64,000 bases of DNA from Actinoplanes sandaracinus (GTDB taxonomy: Bacteria > Actinomycetota > Actinomycetes > Mycobacteriales > Micromonosporaceae): NCBI RefSeq assembly GCF_030009775.1, contig NZ_JASCTH010000009.1:225591-289590 (forward strand). Direction: 5' to 3'. Positions 41,944 through 52,729 of this stretch are shown in pieces. The position numbers were made by a program, and so were the translations under genes. Positions within the stretch are counted from its first letter, which is position 1. Each line of letters starts with the position of its first letter. The notes under the pieces were generated by a model. It was not told the DNA's origin, did not search any database, and saw only the letters and a list, made by a program, of their open reading frames with translations.

Positions 41944-43251
41944 TCAGCTGTTTCGGAGCAAACGATCGAGCACGCGCACGCCGAACTTTAGTCCCTCCAC
42001 CGGAACTCTCTCGTCGATGCCGTGGAAGAGCGCACTGAAGTTGAGGTCGGGCGGGAGGCGCAGTGGCGCGAAGCCGAAACACCGGATGCCGAGCGTCGCG
42101 AAGGCCTTGGCGTCGGTGCCACCGGACATCAGGTACGGCACGGTACGCGCTCCCGGATCCTCGGCGCGCAGCGCGGCCCCCATCGCGTCGACGAGGTCGC
42201 CGTCGAAGGCGGTCTCCACGGCGGACTGCTGGTGCATGTGCTCGATCTCGATGTCCGGCCCGATCACGTCGCGCAGTTCCCGCAGGAACGCGTCGGCGTG
42301 TCCGGGCAGGGTGCGGCAGTCGATGGTGGCCGACGCCCGGCCGGGGATGACGTTGTCCTTGTAACCGGCTTCCAGACGGGTCGGGTTCGCGGTGTTGCGC
42401 AGGGTCGCCCCGATCACGTTGGCGATCGGACCCAGTTTGGCCACCGCGAGCTCCGGCTGGTCCGGGTCCAACTCGATCTCCAGGGCGTCGCTGACCTGCT
42501 CCAGGAAGGCGCGCACGGTGGGGGTCACGATGGTCGGGAAACGGTGCCGGCCGACCCGGGCGACGGCCTCGGCCAGCGCGGTGACCGCGTTGTCGTCGTG
42601 GATGAAGGAGCCGTGCCCGGGCCGCCCGGTCGCGTGCAGGCGCAGCCAGTCGAGGCCCTTCTCGGCGGTCTGCACCAGATAGAGGCGCAGGTCGTCGTTG
42701 ACGGTGTACGAGTACCCGCCGACCTCACCGATCGCCTCGGTGCACCCCTCGAACTCGCTCGCGTGGTTGGTGACCAGCCACTGGGAGCCGTACTCCATGC
42801 CGGCTTCCTCGTCGGCGGTGTACGCCAGGACGATGTCACGCGGCGGGGTGTAGCCGACGCGCTTCCACTCCCGGACGACGGCGAGGACCATCGCGTCGAA
42901 GTCCTTCATGTCGACCGCGCCGCGGCCCCACAGGTAGCCGTCCTTCTCCTCGCCGGCGAACGGCGGCACCGACCACTCGCTCGCGTCGGCCGGCACCACG
43001 TCGAGGTGGCCGTGCACGAGCAGCGCGCCCCGGGAGCGGTCGGCGCCGGGGATCCGGGCGATCAGGTTGGCCCGTTTCGGCGCCGACTCGAGCAGCTTCG
43101 ACTCGACGCCGACCTCGGCCAGTTTCTCCGCGACGTACTCGGCGGCGGCCCGCTCGCCCACGGTGGTCCGCGGGTCCCCGGTGTTGGTGGTGTCGATGCG
43201 GAGCAGGTCGCGGCACAGGCCGACGACCTCGCCCTCGGCGGTCGTCTTCAT
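41944..43251 (-). CDS. M20/M25/M40 family metallo-hydrolase
   Basis: The 435-residue enzyme matches zinc peptidases and deacylases of the ArgE/DapE/CPG2 type. LLVHGHLDVVPAD gives the first His and Asp ligands, GRGAVDMKD the bridging Asp, YTADEEAGMEYG the catalytic Glu pair, and MSGGTDAKAF the last His-region motif. The lid domain runs about 190-310. It is expected to be a cytosolic di-zinc hydrolase on peptides or acylated amino acids. The homologue in M. tuberculosis (Rv2141c, as I recall) sits in the same general neighbourhood. Confidence 0.95.
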   Translation of the reverse strand: MKTTAEGEVVGLCRDLLRIDTTNTGDPRTTVGERAAAEYVAEKLAEVGVESKLLESAPKRANLIARIPGADRSRGALLVHGHLDVVPADASEWSVPPFAGEEKDGYLWGRGAVDMKDFDAMVLAVVREWKRVGYTPPRDIVLAYTADEEAGMEYGSQWLVTNHASEFEGCTEAIGEVGGYSYTVNDDLRLYLVQTAEKGLDWLRLHATGRPGHGSFIHDDNAVTALAEAVARVGRHRFPTIVTPTVRAFLEQVSDALEIELDPDQPELAVAKLGPIANVIGATLRNTANPTRLEAGYKDNVIPGRASATIDCRTLPGHADAFLRELRDVIGPDIEIEHMHQQSAVETAFDGDLVDAMGAALRAEDPGARTVPYLMSGGTDAKAFATLGIRCFGFAPLRLPPDLNFSALFHGIDERVPVEGLKFGVRVLDRLLRNS

Positions 43252-43384
43252 CCGCCCTTCTTATCAGGGAGACGTGACGTGCCGTCAGCCGCTCGGCCGG
43301 TGGCGGCCGGGGCAGGCGGACGGAGAAGGGGCCGCCGGGGCGCCCGGGGTTTGCGCGGAAAGCCCTGAGGGGTACCAGCGGGCC

Positions 43385-43966
43385 GTGTCTGATGTGAATC
43401 TTCCCCCGCTTCCCGCGGTCGGCGGCGAGACGCCCGGCCGCAGCATCGTCGACCTGATCGCCCAGCAGCACCGGGAGTTGCTGGGCCTGACCGACCGGCT
43501 CGCCGAGGCCCCGGACGACCCGGACGTCGCCTCGGTCCTGGTGGCCACGCTGTCCCGGCACCTGTGCGCCGAGGAGCAGTACCTCTACCCGGCGATCCGG
43601 ACCGCGGTGCCCGGCGGCGAGCAGATCGCCGATCGGGAGCTCGCCGAGGATCAGGCGATCCTGGAGCGGCTACGTGATCTTGAACGCACCGGCTCCGGCC
43701 GGGGCGACCTCGCCGAGGCCGTGCGCCGGCATGTCGCGGCGGACGCCGAGGAGTTGCTGCCGCTGTTGGAGCAGATGGTTCCGGCCGAGGATCTGGTGCG
43801 GCTGGGCAACCGCTTCGCGACCGCCGAAGAGGCGGCGCCGACCAGGCCACATCCGGCGACGCCGTCGACGCCGCCGTGGAACAAGGTGGTGGATCCGATC
43901 GTCGGCGTGGCCGACAAGTTTCGGGATGTGATCTCCTCGCGCACCACATACGTGAGCGATCTGTAA
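43385..43966 (+). CDS. Hemerythrin HHE domain protein
   Basis: The 193-residue protein starts at GTG 43385. The four-helix hemerythrin domain (about 19-145) has the iron ligands in order: His in IAQQHRELLG, His and Glu in LSRHLCAEEQYLYPA, and His and Glu in RRHVAADAEELLPLL. The tail is Pro/Thr-rich with a basic helix. Such proteins bind a di-iron centre and sense or handle oxygen or nitric oxide. It is divergent from the M20 peptidase gene. Confidence 0.92.
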   Translation: MSDVNLPPLPAVGGETPGRSIVDLIAQQHRELLGLTDRLAEAPDDPDVASVLVATLSRHLCAEEQYLYPAIRTAVPGGEQIADRELAEDQAILERLRDLERTGSGRGDLAEAVRRHVAADAEELLPLLEQMVPAEDLVRLGNRFATAEEAAPTRPHPATPSTPPWNKVVDPIVGVADKFRDVISSRTTYVSDL

Positions 43967-44079
43967 CTAAATGCAGGTTACGGCCGGTAAGCGCCGTGTG
44001 TCCTGTTCGTTCATACGTTTGTCACAGGTTACCGATCATTCCACGGCTCGCGCACTAGCGTTCGATCCCTTTCTAGTCC

Positions 44080-44085
44080 TAACGT
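44080..44085 (+). promoter_or_regulatory. -10 box of the leaderless LysR gene
   Basis: TAACGT, six bases, then ATG at 44092; no ribosome site. Confidence 0.5.
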
Positions 44086-44091
44086 CACGCT

Positions 44092-45069
44092 ATGAACCTC
44101 GAGCTGCGGCATCTGAAGGTGGTCTGCGCCATCGCGGAGACCGGCAGCGTGACCAAGGCCGCGTCACAACTCGGCCTTGCCCAGCCGGCGCTCACCGCAC
44201 AACTCCAGCGGATCGAGCGCACTCTGGGTGGCCCGCTGTTCGACCGTGACCGCCGGGGCGCGCGCCCCACAGCCCTGGGAGAGCTGGTGCTGTCCCGCGC
44301 CAGAGTGCTGCTGCCCGCGATGAAGGGCCTCCAGGACGAGGCGGCCAGGCTGGCCGCCGGCGGCGATCACGAGACGTTGACCAGGTACCGGATCGGCGCG
44401 GTCGGCGGACCGGTCGTCGCCCACATGGTGCACCGCCTGTCGGCTGCCCAGCCGGACGCGCAGATCTCCACCCACGCGTCCTACTACATCTCCGAGCTGG
44501 CCGGCATGGTGCTGGCCGGCAAGCTGGACTTCGCCCAGGTCGGCGTCTGCGGTGACGCCCTGCCCTCGGCGGAGTACGGCCTGGTCTGGCAGACCATCGG
44601 GATGGACGCCGTCTGTGTGCTGCTCCCCGACGACCACCCACAGGCCAAGAACGTCTCGGTCGACCTGGCCGAGATGTCCGACGAGCAGTGGGTCGCCGGC
44701 GCCGGCGGCGGCGGTTTAGGCGACAGCTTCGCCCCCGCCAGCGCCCCGGCCGGCGTCGCCCCGCGCCGGGTGCTGGAGACGGACGTGCGCAACTGCGTCG
44801 ACATGGTCGAGCTGGGCCTCGCCATCGGCCTGTGCCAGCCGACGTTCCGGCCGCCGGTCGGGCTCGTCAGCCGCCCGCTGCGCGGTGCCCCGCTGCGCTG
44901 GCGGCTGGTGCTGGGCTGGCATCCGGAGTCACAGGCGTCCCGCAGCGCGCCCAAGCTGATGGACCACGCGCAAGAGGTCTACCAGGAGATCCTGGCCCGC
45001 AACGAGCCCTACATGCAGTGGATGCGCACCGACCAGATCGGCGGGAGCAGCCACCTCGCCGCGGCCTGA
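44092..45069 (+). CDS. LysR-family transcriptional regulator
   Basis: The 325-residue regulator has the LysR winged helix at 1-62 (LRHLKVVCAIAETGSVTKAA and ALTAQLQRIERTLGGPLFDR) and a periplasmic-binding-like effector domain (about 92-295). A Gly-run near residue 205 contains a TTA leucine codon at 44716-44718, the codon that in Streptomyces makes a gene depend on the bldA tRNA. No divergent target gene is next to it, so its regulon is unknown. Confidence 0.93.
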   Translation: MNLELRHLKVVCAIAETGSVTKAASQLGLAQPALTAQLQRIERTLGGPLFDRDRRGARPTALGELVLSRARVLLPAMKGLQDEAARLAAGGDHETLTRYRIGAVGGPVVAHMVHRLSAAQPDAQISTHASYYISELAGMVLAGKLDFAQVGVCGDALPSAEYGLVWQTIGMDAVCVLLPDDHPQAKNVSVDLAEMSDEQWVAGAGGGGLGDSFAPASAPAGVAPRRVLETDVRNCVDMVELGLAIGLCQPTFRPPVGLVSRPLRGAPLRWRLVLGWHPESQASRSAPKLMDHAQEVYQEILARNEPYMQWMRTDQIGGSSHLAAA

Positions 45070-45118
45070 CCACCTCGCCGCGTCGCGGCCTGACCACCTC
45101 GTTGTGTCGCGGCCCGAC
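45052..45118. repeat. Three imperfect 24-bp tandem repeats over the LysR stop codon
   Basis: CACCTCGCCGCGTCGCGGCC and TGAC at 45071-45094 recurs with changes at 45095-45118 and in a 19-base form at 45052-45070 that contains the LysR stop. Confidence 0.75.
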
Positions 45119-45146
45119 CGGCGAGGCCGTGGCCCGGCCGGCGAAC

Positions 45147-45170
45147 AGGGGGCGCCGGACGGCGCCCCCT
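45147..45170. terminator. Convergent hairpin terminator
   Basis: AGGGGGCGCC-GGAC-GGCGCCCCCT is a perfect 10-bp stem between the LysR gene and the stop codon of the clp gene. Confidence 0.75.
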
Positions 45171-45184
45171 ACCACCGAGAGTCC

Positions 45185-47725
<2,541 letters not shown>

Positions 47726-47840
47726 CTGTCTCTCTTCTCCTGGTACCTGGTACCTCGGGCCGGGTCCGCCCGGCGAGGGCTGCCCGGCCATCGGACGGCG
47801 AACTCGTGCCGCCCGGGTGTTAGAAGCGCGTGAACCTGCC

Positions 47841-47860
47841 CCGTGATTCCCGGATCACGG
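47841..47860. promoter_or_regulatory. Inverted repeat in the clp leader
   Basis: CCGTGAT-N6-ATCACGG is a perfect 7-bp inverted repeat immediately before the HAIR-like element, on the clp side. It may be a second operator or a leader hairpin. Confidence 0.4.
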
Positions 47861-47865
47861 AAAAA

Positions 47866-47886
47866 GTTGACACGACTACACTCAAC
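47866..47886. promoter_or_regulatory. HAIR-like (HspR operator-like) element
   Basis: GTTGACA-N7-ACTCAAC has the spacing of the HAIR consensus CTTGAGT-N7-ACTCAAG; the right arm matches six of seven bases and the left arm four of seven. The wider symmetry AAGTTGA-N11-TCAACTT is perfect. It lies between clp and the NYN nuclease gene and overlaps the latter's -10 box. Confidence 0.5.
47877..47882 (+). promoter_or_regulatory. -10 box of the leaderless NYN gene
   Basis: TACACT, seven bases, then ATG at 47890. The box is inside the HAIR-like palindrome, so a bound HspR would also block this gene. Confidence 0.55.
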
Positions 47887-47889
47887 TTC

Positions 47890-48330
47890 ATGCCGGCCTC
47901 ACAGGATCCACCCTCCCTCACCCCGGTCCTTCATGAGCCGGAACCGGCCGAACAGGGCGTCCCGCTGGTGATCGTGGACGGCGCGAACGTGGTCGGCTCG
48001 GTCCCGGACGGCTGGTGGCGTGACCGGGCGGGCGCGGCGGTCCGGCTCCGCGACAGCCTCGCGGCGGTTCCCGCCACCGGCCTGCCCGGCCTCCCGGCGC
48101 CGGTCGAGGTGGTCCTGGTGGTCGAGGGCCGGGCACGCGACATCCCGCAAGGTCCGCCCGGGGTGCGCGTCGAGCGCGCTCCCGGCTCCGGCGACGACAA
48201 GATCGTTGATCTGGTACGGGAAACCGCCGCGACCCGCACCACCGTGGTCGTCACCGCCGATCGCGGCCTGCGTCTCCGCGTCGTCGCGCTCGGCGCGCAA
48301 TGCCGCGGCCCGTCCGCGGTCCCCCGCTGA
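47890..48330 (+). CDS. NYN-domain ribonuclease-like protein
   Basis: The 146-residue protein has the NYN/PIN-like fold pattern: VIVDGANVVGS with the first metal-binding Asp, a SGDDKIVDLVRE acidic pair, and VVVTADRGLRLRV with the last Asp. Such proteins cut RNA. The short, Pro-rich N terminus may be flexible. The ATG at 47890 is chosen by the TACACT box. It shares a regulatory region with the divergent clp gene, so co-regulation under heat stress is plausible. Confidence 0.88.
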   Translation: MPASQDPPSLTPVLHEPEPAEQGVPLVIVDGANVVGSVPDGWWRDRAGAAVRLRDSLAAVPATGLPGLPAPVEVVLVVEGRARDIPQGPPGVRVERAPGSGDDKIVDLVRETAATRTTVVVTADRGLRLRVVALGAQCRGPSAVPR

Positions 48331-48633
48331 CCGATGCCCGACCCCACCAGCGCAGTGTCGCGGGGCCCGGAGTGCTGACGAGATCGCCGAGCGGAGACCC
48401 GGCGGGGACCTGGCGGCGACCCGCCGGGCTGACCCTCGCGCGAGGGCGTGTCGGCGCCACGGTGCGGTGATCCGCATGGCCCCGGAGGGCCCGCTTGATC
48501 CACTGTGGATCGTTTTCGGATACGATCTCACCAGGGCGATCTTCGGCGACCCGGAGAGAAGCGGCGTCGTGCCATGGCTGGCACAAGCTGTTAAAAAGGG
48601 GAACCGGAGGACGGCCGGACCGGAACCGGACGG
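48331..48633 (+). other. Gene-free leader region before the FtsK operon
   Basis: No gene is supported. It holds GATCCAC-T-GTGGATC (48497-48511), a perfect palindrome, directly followed by ATCGT-N8-ACGAT (48509-48526). Together they look like a small operator region upstream of the operon at 48679. Confidence 0.5.
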
Positions 48634-48639
48634 TAGGCT
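48634..48639 (+). promoter_or_regulatory. -10 box of the FtsK operon
   Basis: TAGGCT lies 39 bases before the GTG of the first gene, giving a leader of about 30 bases that includes AGGAGG at 48672 or nearby. Confidence 0.5.
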
Positions 48640-48678
48640 GGCACCGCAAGTCGTAAACCCCCACAGGAGGCTGCCCGG

Positions 48679-48939
48679 GTGGCCAGTGTCGCCGAACTCA
48701 GAGCTGCCGTGGAGGCCGCGCTTCAGCAGGTCACCGAGGGGCAGCAGGCGATACAGGCGGCACGCGAGAAGATCGGTGAGGCCCAGCAGAGCCTGGCCGC
48801 CGCTCTCGAGGGCAGCGCCAACGACGCGGTGGGCGCCGCGCACGCCTCGCTCTCCCAGGCTGATCAGCAGCTGGAGGATTCGATGAGCGCGACCCTCGCG
48901 GCGGTCGAGCAGGCACACACCTACACGGCGAACCTCTGA
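48679..48939 (+). CDS. Small all-helical protein, probably DUF6244
   Basis: The 86-residue protein starts at GTG with AGGAGG just upstream. It is nearly all heptad-patterned helix in two halves (about 3-42 and 49-82) joined by a turn at LEGSAND, so it could form a helical hairpin about the size of WXG100/ESX proteins, though it lacks WxG and a C-terminal YxxxD/E. From memory it fits DUF6244, known from Micromonosporaceae. It is the first gene of an operon with an FtsK-type ATPase, a context that recalls secreted ESX substrates; this is inference. Confidence 0.85.
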   Translation: MASVAELRAAVEAALQQVTEGQQAIQAAREKIGEAQQSLAAALEGSANDAVGAAHASLSQADQQLEDSMSATLAAVEQAHTYTANL

Positions 48940-48943
48940 CGCG

Positions 48944-49876
48944 ATGTCGCTGCTGCAGGAACTCGGCGCCCAGCTTCGCGCCACCGCCGACGATCTGCCG
49001 ACCGGGCTGGTCGCCGTGGCGATGGACAAGCTCCGCAGCGCCACCGAGCTGCTCCGGTGGGTGCAGGAGGAGTCGAGCAGAGACATCGGCGTGCAACGGC
49101 TCGCCCACGCGACCGAGCACGCCGAGAACACCGCGGCCGCGCTCCGGGCCACCCAGGACGCGATCGACGCCTACCTCGCGGCGCTCGGCCTCTCCGGGAC
49201 CCCCGGGGCCGCGCCGGGCCAGGAGTGGCGCACCGCGCTGCGCCGCGAGGAGGAGCGACCCCGCCCTCCCGAGCCGGAGCCGCAGCGTGAGGTCGCGAGC
49301 CTCGGCCCGTGGTGGCAGCAGCGGGTGGCCGTGCTGACCGGTGAGGCGCCGCCGACCGGCCGTGACGGCCCGCAACAGGGCGAGCCGGCCGACACGTCCG
49401 AGCTGCTGCGCCGGATCGCCGCCGGGGTGCGCGCCAACGACCGGGCCCGCCTCGGGCGGGAACTGCACGCCGTCAACGCCTCCACCGGGCTGGGCCTGTC
49501 CGCGGTCACGCCCCAGGTGCTGCACCGGCTCGCCGCCGACCTGCTCGGCCACGAGCCCCGCCCGGAGGACGTGCCCCGGCTGCGGACGGCCGCCGAGGGC
49601 CGGGTTCACGCGCTGCTGCCGGGCACCACACCGGACATGCTGGAGACCCTGCTGATGCGGGTCTGCCGGGTGCCGGTGCAACAGCAGCAACAACAACGTG
49701 GCGACCAGCCGGCCGCGCACCCGGCCGACAGCGCGGTCACCGCGAGCGTTCTCACCGGCGTGCTGCTGGCCCGGCTGGGCCGCGACGCCGGCTCCCTCGA
49801 CCCGGCCGCGCCCGAACCGGTGCGGCCCGGGGCCGAGACCGCGGGACCGGCCCGCGACGGGGAGGGCCGGCGGTGA
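48944..49876 (+). CDS. Hypothetical protein of the FtsK operon
   Basis: The 310-residue protein starts four bases after the previous stop. Residues 1-85 are helical (LLQELGAQLRATADDLPTGL; MDKLRSATELLRWVQEESSR), then a Pro/Glu linker, then a helical domain (about 150-235) with RRIAAGVRANDRARLGREL, a short poly-Gln run (six Gln near 249), and a disordered end. No known motif or membrane helix is visible. Position suggests a cytosolic partner of the ATPase. The function is unknown. Confidence 0.85.
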   Translation: MSLLQELGAQLRATADDLPTGLVAVAMDKLRSATELLRWVQEESSRDIGVQRLAHATEHAENTAAALRATQDAIDAYLAALGLSGTPGAAPGQEWRTALRREEERPRPPEPEPQREVASLGPWWQQRVAVLTGEAPPTGRDGPQQGEPADTSELLRRIAAGVRANDRARLGRELHAVNASTGLGLSAVTPQVLHRLAADLLGHEPRPEDVPRLRTAAEGRVHALLPGTTPDMLETLLMRVCRVPVQQQQQQRGDQPAAHPADSAVTASVLTGVLLARLGRDAGSLDPAAPEPVRPGAETAGPARDGEGRR

Positions 49877-49921
49877 ACCGGGGCGAGATTTCGGGAGCAA
49901 CTGTGACGATGCCGGCGGGTC

Positions 49922-52729
49922 ATGTCTGAGTCCACCAAACACCGGGTCATGGAGATCCGGGCCGGGCTGTCGCACGCTCTCGGTGCCGCGCAGATGGCGC
50001 TGGAGCGCGCTTACGAGGCCCGGGAGGCGGCGGAGGCCCGCTACCGGCGGATCGTGGCGGCGGCGACCGCCCGGCGGCGGAAACTGGCGGCGGCCCGCGA
50101 CGAGCGTGTCCGCGAGATCGACACCTGGCACGACGGCGAGCTGGCCGCGCTGGCCGGAGCCGCCGCGGCCGCGGCCGACCGGGCGGCTCCCGGCGCCGCC
50201 GGCGAGCCGTGGCACAGCTGGGACCCGACCCCGCTGGAGAAGGCCGCCGAGTTGCGCGTCGGGCGGCTGATGCTGCCCGAGGCGCCGGTGCCGGCCCCGG
50301 TGCGCAACGAGCGCCCGGCCCGGCCCGGCGACGGCGAGCCCTGGACCGGCGGGGCCTGGGCCGGCGCTCCAGGCGAGGTCACCGAGGCGTGGGCCGGGCC
50401 GGACAGCGAGCCGCCCGACGTCACGGCCGGCCCGGTGATGGACGACACGCCGCCGGAGGTGCCGGCGCTGGTGCGCCTGCTCGACCACGGGCACGTGGTG
50501 GTCGAGGGCGACCGGCGGACCGGCGACGACGTGGTGGCGGGGCTGCTGCTGCGGGCGCTCGGCACGAGCGTGCCGGGCCAGGTCCAGATCATCGGGTACG
50601 ACCCGGAGAACCTCGGTGGCGGTCTCGCCGGGTTCGCGCCGCTCGCGACCGCGGGAGTGCTCGCCTTCGTCGGGCCGGGCGGCCTGGAGAAACTGCTCGA
50701 CGAGCTGGTCGGGCACGTCCGGCGGATCAACGAGACGGTTCTCGCCGGCGAGTACACCTCCCTGCGGGAACTGCACGCGGTGACGAAACGGCGGCCGGAG
50801 CCGTGGCGGGTGGCGGTGCTGCTCGGCGGCGGCGGGGAACCGAGCCGGCACGAGCGGTCCCAGCTGGACCGGCTGCTGCGGACCGGCGCGGCCTGCGGGG
50901 TGCACCTGGTGATCCGGGGCATCAGGGTGGCGCCCGGGCCGGGGATCGACGTCATCGTGGCGGCGCCCGGCGACGACGCCCGGATCGGGAGCGCCGGTGC
51001 TCTGCCCGTACGGCTGGATCCCGGGCCCACGCCGAGTGTGGTGACCGCGACGTGCCGGCAGATCGCTGAGGCGGTGGCCGCCGGGCCGGCGCCGGTGGCG
51101 CTGGACAGCCTCCTGCCGGAGGCCGGGGCGGAGTGGCGGGAGGTTTCCGCCGCCGGGCTGACCGCGCCGCTCGGCGACAGCCCACAGGGTCCCCGGGTGA
51201 TGGTGACCTTGAGCGACTATCCGCCGCACGCGCTGATCGCCGGGCCGTCCGGCACCGGCAAGACCAACTTCATCTACGCCTGGATGGGGGCGCTGGCGGC
51301 CCGCTACTCCCCCGACGAACTGGCGTTCTACCTGCTCGACTTCAAGGAGGGGGTGTCGTTCGCCCGGTTCGCGCCCGGGCGGCGGGATCCGAGCTGGCTG
51401 CCGCACGTGCGGCTGGTCGGGGTGAACGTCAACACCGACCGTGAGTTCGGGCTGGCGCTGCTCCGGTTCCTCAGCGGTGAGCTGAAACGGCGTGCCGACG
51501 CGGCGAAACAGCACGAGGCCACCAACCTGGCCGAGCTGCGCGCCGAGGACCCGGAAGGGGCGTGGCCGCGGATCGTGGCGGTCATCGACGAGTTCCAGGT
51601 GCTGCTCTCCGGCCGGGACGCGGTCTCCGGCGAGGCCGTCGACCTGCTGGAGGACCTGGCCCGGCGCGGCCGTTCCCAGGGCATCCACCTGATCCTCGCC
51701 AGCCAGGACGTCTCCGGCATCGAGGCGCTGTGGGGCCGCCCCGCGCTGGTCGCTCAGTTCAGCCTGCGGATCGCCCTGCCCCGGGCCCGCCGGGTGCTCC
51801 CCGAGACCAACGGGGCCGCCGACTCACTGCCTCGCTACCACGCGGTCGTCAACGCCGACTCCGGCGCTCCCGAGGCCAACCGGGTGGTCCGGGTGCCGTC
51901 CGCCGGCGACCGCGACCAGTGGAGTTCACTCCAGCACCGGCTGTGGCGGCGGCGACCACCCGAGCTGGGGCCGCCCCGTCTCTTCGACGGCGACGTGGTG
52001 CCGCGCCTGGCGGACAGCCCCGACTACCGGGCACTGCGGGCCGCCGGATCCCAGGCCGCCCCGATCGCCCTGCTCGGCGAGACCATCGACGTGGCGGCAC
52101 GCTCCGCGCGTACCGTGCTGCGGCGCGCGCCCGGCCGCAACCTGGCCGTGCTCGGCACCCGGGTGGACGAGGCGTGTGCCGTCCTGGCGACCGCGGGCCG
52201 TTCGCTGGCCGCGCAGTTCACCCCGGAGGGCGCCCGGTTCTCGGTGGTCTGCCTCGATACCGACGCCCGCACCGCGGCCGAGGCGCTGCACGCCCGCCTC
52301 CCGGACTGCGGGTGGTACGACCCGGAGAACGTGGACTGGCTGCTGGAGGACGCCGCGGCGGAGGCCACCGCCGCCTGGCCGGCCGACCGGCCGCACTTCA
52401 TCCTGATCTACGCGGCCGACGCGCTGCCCGGCGGCAAGGCGGCCGGCGACCAGTTGCGGACGGTGCTGCGGCAGGGGCCGGAGCGGCGGCTGCACGTGCT
52501 CGGCTGGTGGCGTGGGGCCGGGCTGCTGCGCGACACCCTCGGCGGGCACGCGTCGCGGACCGACGCGATCGGCGCCTGGGTGGCCCTCGACGTGCACGGC
52601 AGCGAGTTGTCGCCGTTCTACCCCGGGCAGGGGGCGCCGAACTGGTACCCGCGGCCGTGGCGGGCCCTGCACTTCGACCGCTCGGTGCACCGCGGCGCCG
52701 AGGTGATCATCCCTTACGGAAGCTCATGA
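49922..52729 (+). CDS. FtsK/SpoIIIE-type ATPase with three ATPase modules
   Basis: The 935-residue protein starts with a coiled coil (about 5-85) and a Pro/Gly linker, then three FtsK-like modules. The first (about 183-400) lacks Walker A, with VVVEGDRRTGDDVVAGL in its place. The second is intact, with Walker A GPSGTGKT (441-448), LLDFKEGVSF, Walker B IVAVIDEF (551-558) and LILASQDV. The third (about 715-900) has LAVLGTRVDEACA instead of Walker A. The tandem arrangement resembles EccC of type VII secretion more than DNA translocase FtsK: there is no membrane anchor and no winged-helix gamma domain. It shares ATGA with the next gene. Confidence 0.92.
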   Translation: MSESTKHRVMEIRAGLSHALGAAQMALERAYEAREAAEARYRRIVAAATARRRKLAAARDERVREIDTWHDGELAALAGAAAAAADRAAPGAAGEPWHSWDPTPLEKAAELRVGRLMLPEAPVPAPVRNERPARPGDGEPWTGGAWAGAPGEVTEAWAGPDSEPPDVTAGPVMDDTPPEVPALVRLLDHGHVVVEGDRRTGDDVVAGLLLRALGTSVPGQVQIIGYDPENLGGGLAGFAPLATAGVLAFVGPGGLEKLLDELVGHVRRINETVLAGEYTSLRELHAVTKRRPEPWRVAVLLGGGGEPSRHERSQLDRLLRTGAACGVHLVIRGIRVAPGPGIDVIVAAPGDDARIGSAGALPVRLDPGPTPSVVTATCRQIAEAVAAGPAPVALDSLLPEAGAEWREVSAAGLTAPLGDSPQGPRVMVTLSDYPPHALIAGPSGTGKTNFIYAWMGALAARYSPDELAFYLLDFKEGVSFARFAPGRRDPSWLPHVRLVGVNVNTDREFGLALLRFLSGELKRRADAAKQHEATNLAELRAEDPEGAWPRIVAVIDEFQVLLSGRDAVSGEAVDLLEDLARRGRSQGIHLILASQDVSGIEALWGRPALVAQFSLRIALPRARRVLPETNGAADSLPRYHAVVNADSGAPEANRVVRVPSAGDRDQWSSLQHRLWRRRPPELGPPRLFDGDVVPRLADSPDYRALRAAGSQAAPIALLGETIDVAARSARTVLRRAPGRNLAVLGTRVDEACAVLATAGRSLAAQFTPEGARFSVVCLDTDARTAAEALHARLPDCGWYDPENVDWLLEDAAAEATAAWPADRPHFILIYAADALPGGKAAGDQLRTVLRQGPERRLHVLGWWRGAGLLRDTLGGHASRTDAIGAWVALDVHGSELSPFYPGQGAPNWYPRPWRALHFDRSVHRGAEVIIPYGSS

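Noticed and set aside
48731..51688. 985-residue open frame antisense to the FtsK operon
   Set aside because: The plus-strand ATPase carries Walker motifs and coupled starts; the antisense frame has no motif and is GC-skew driven.
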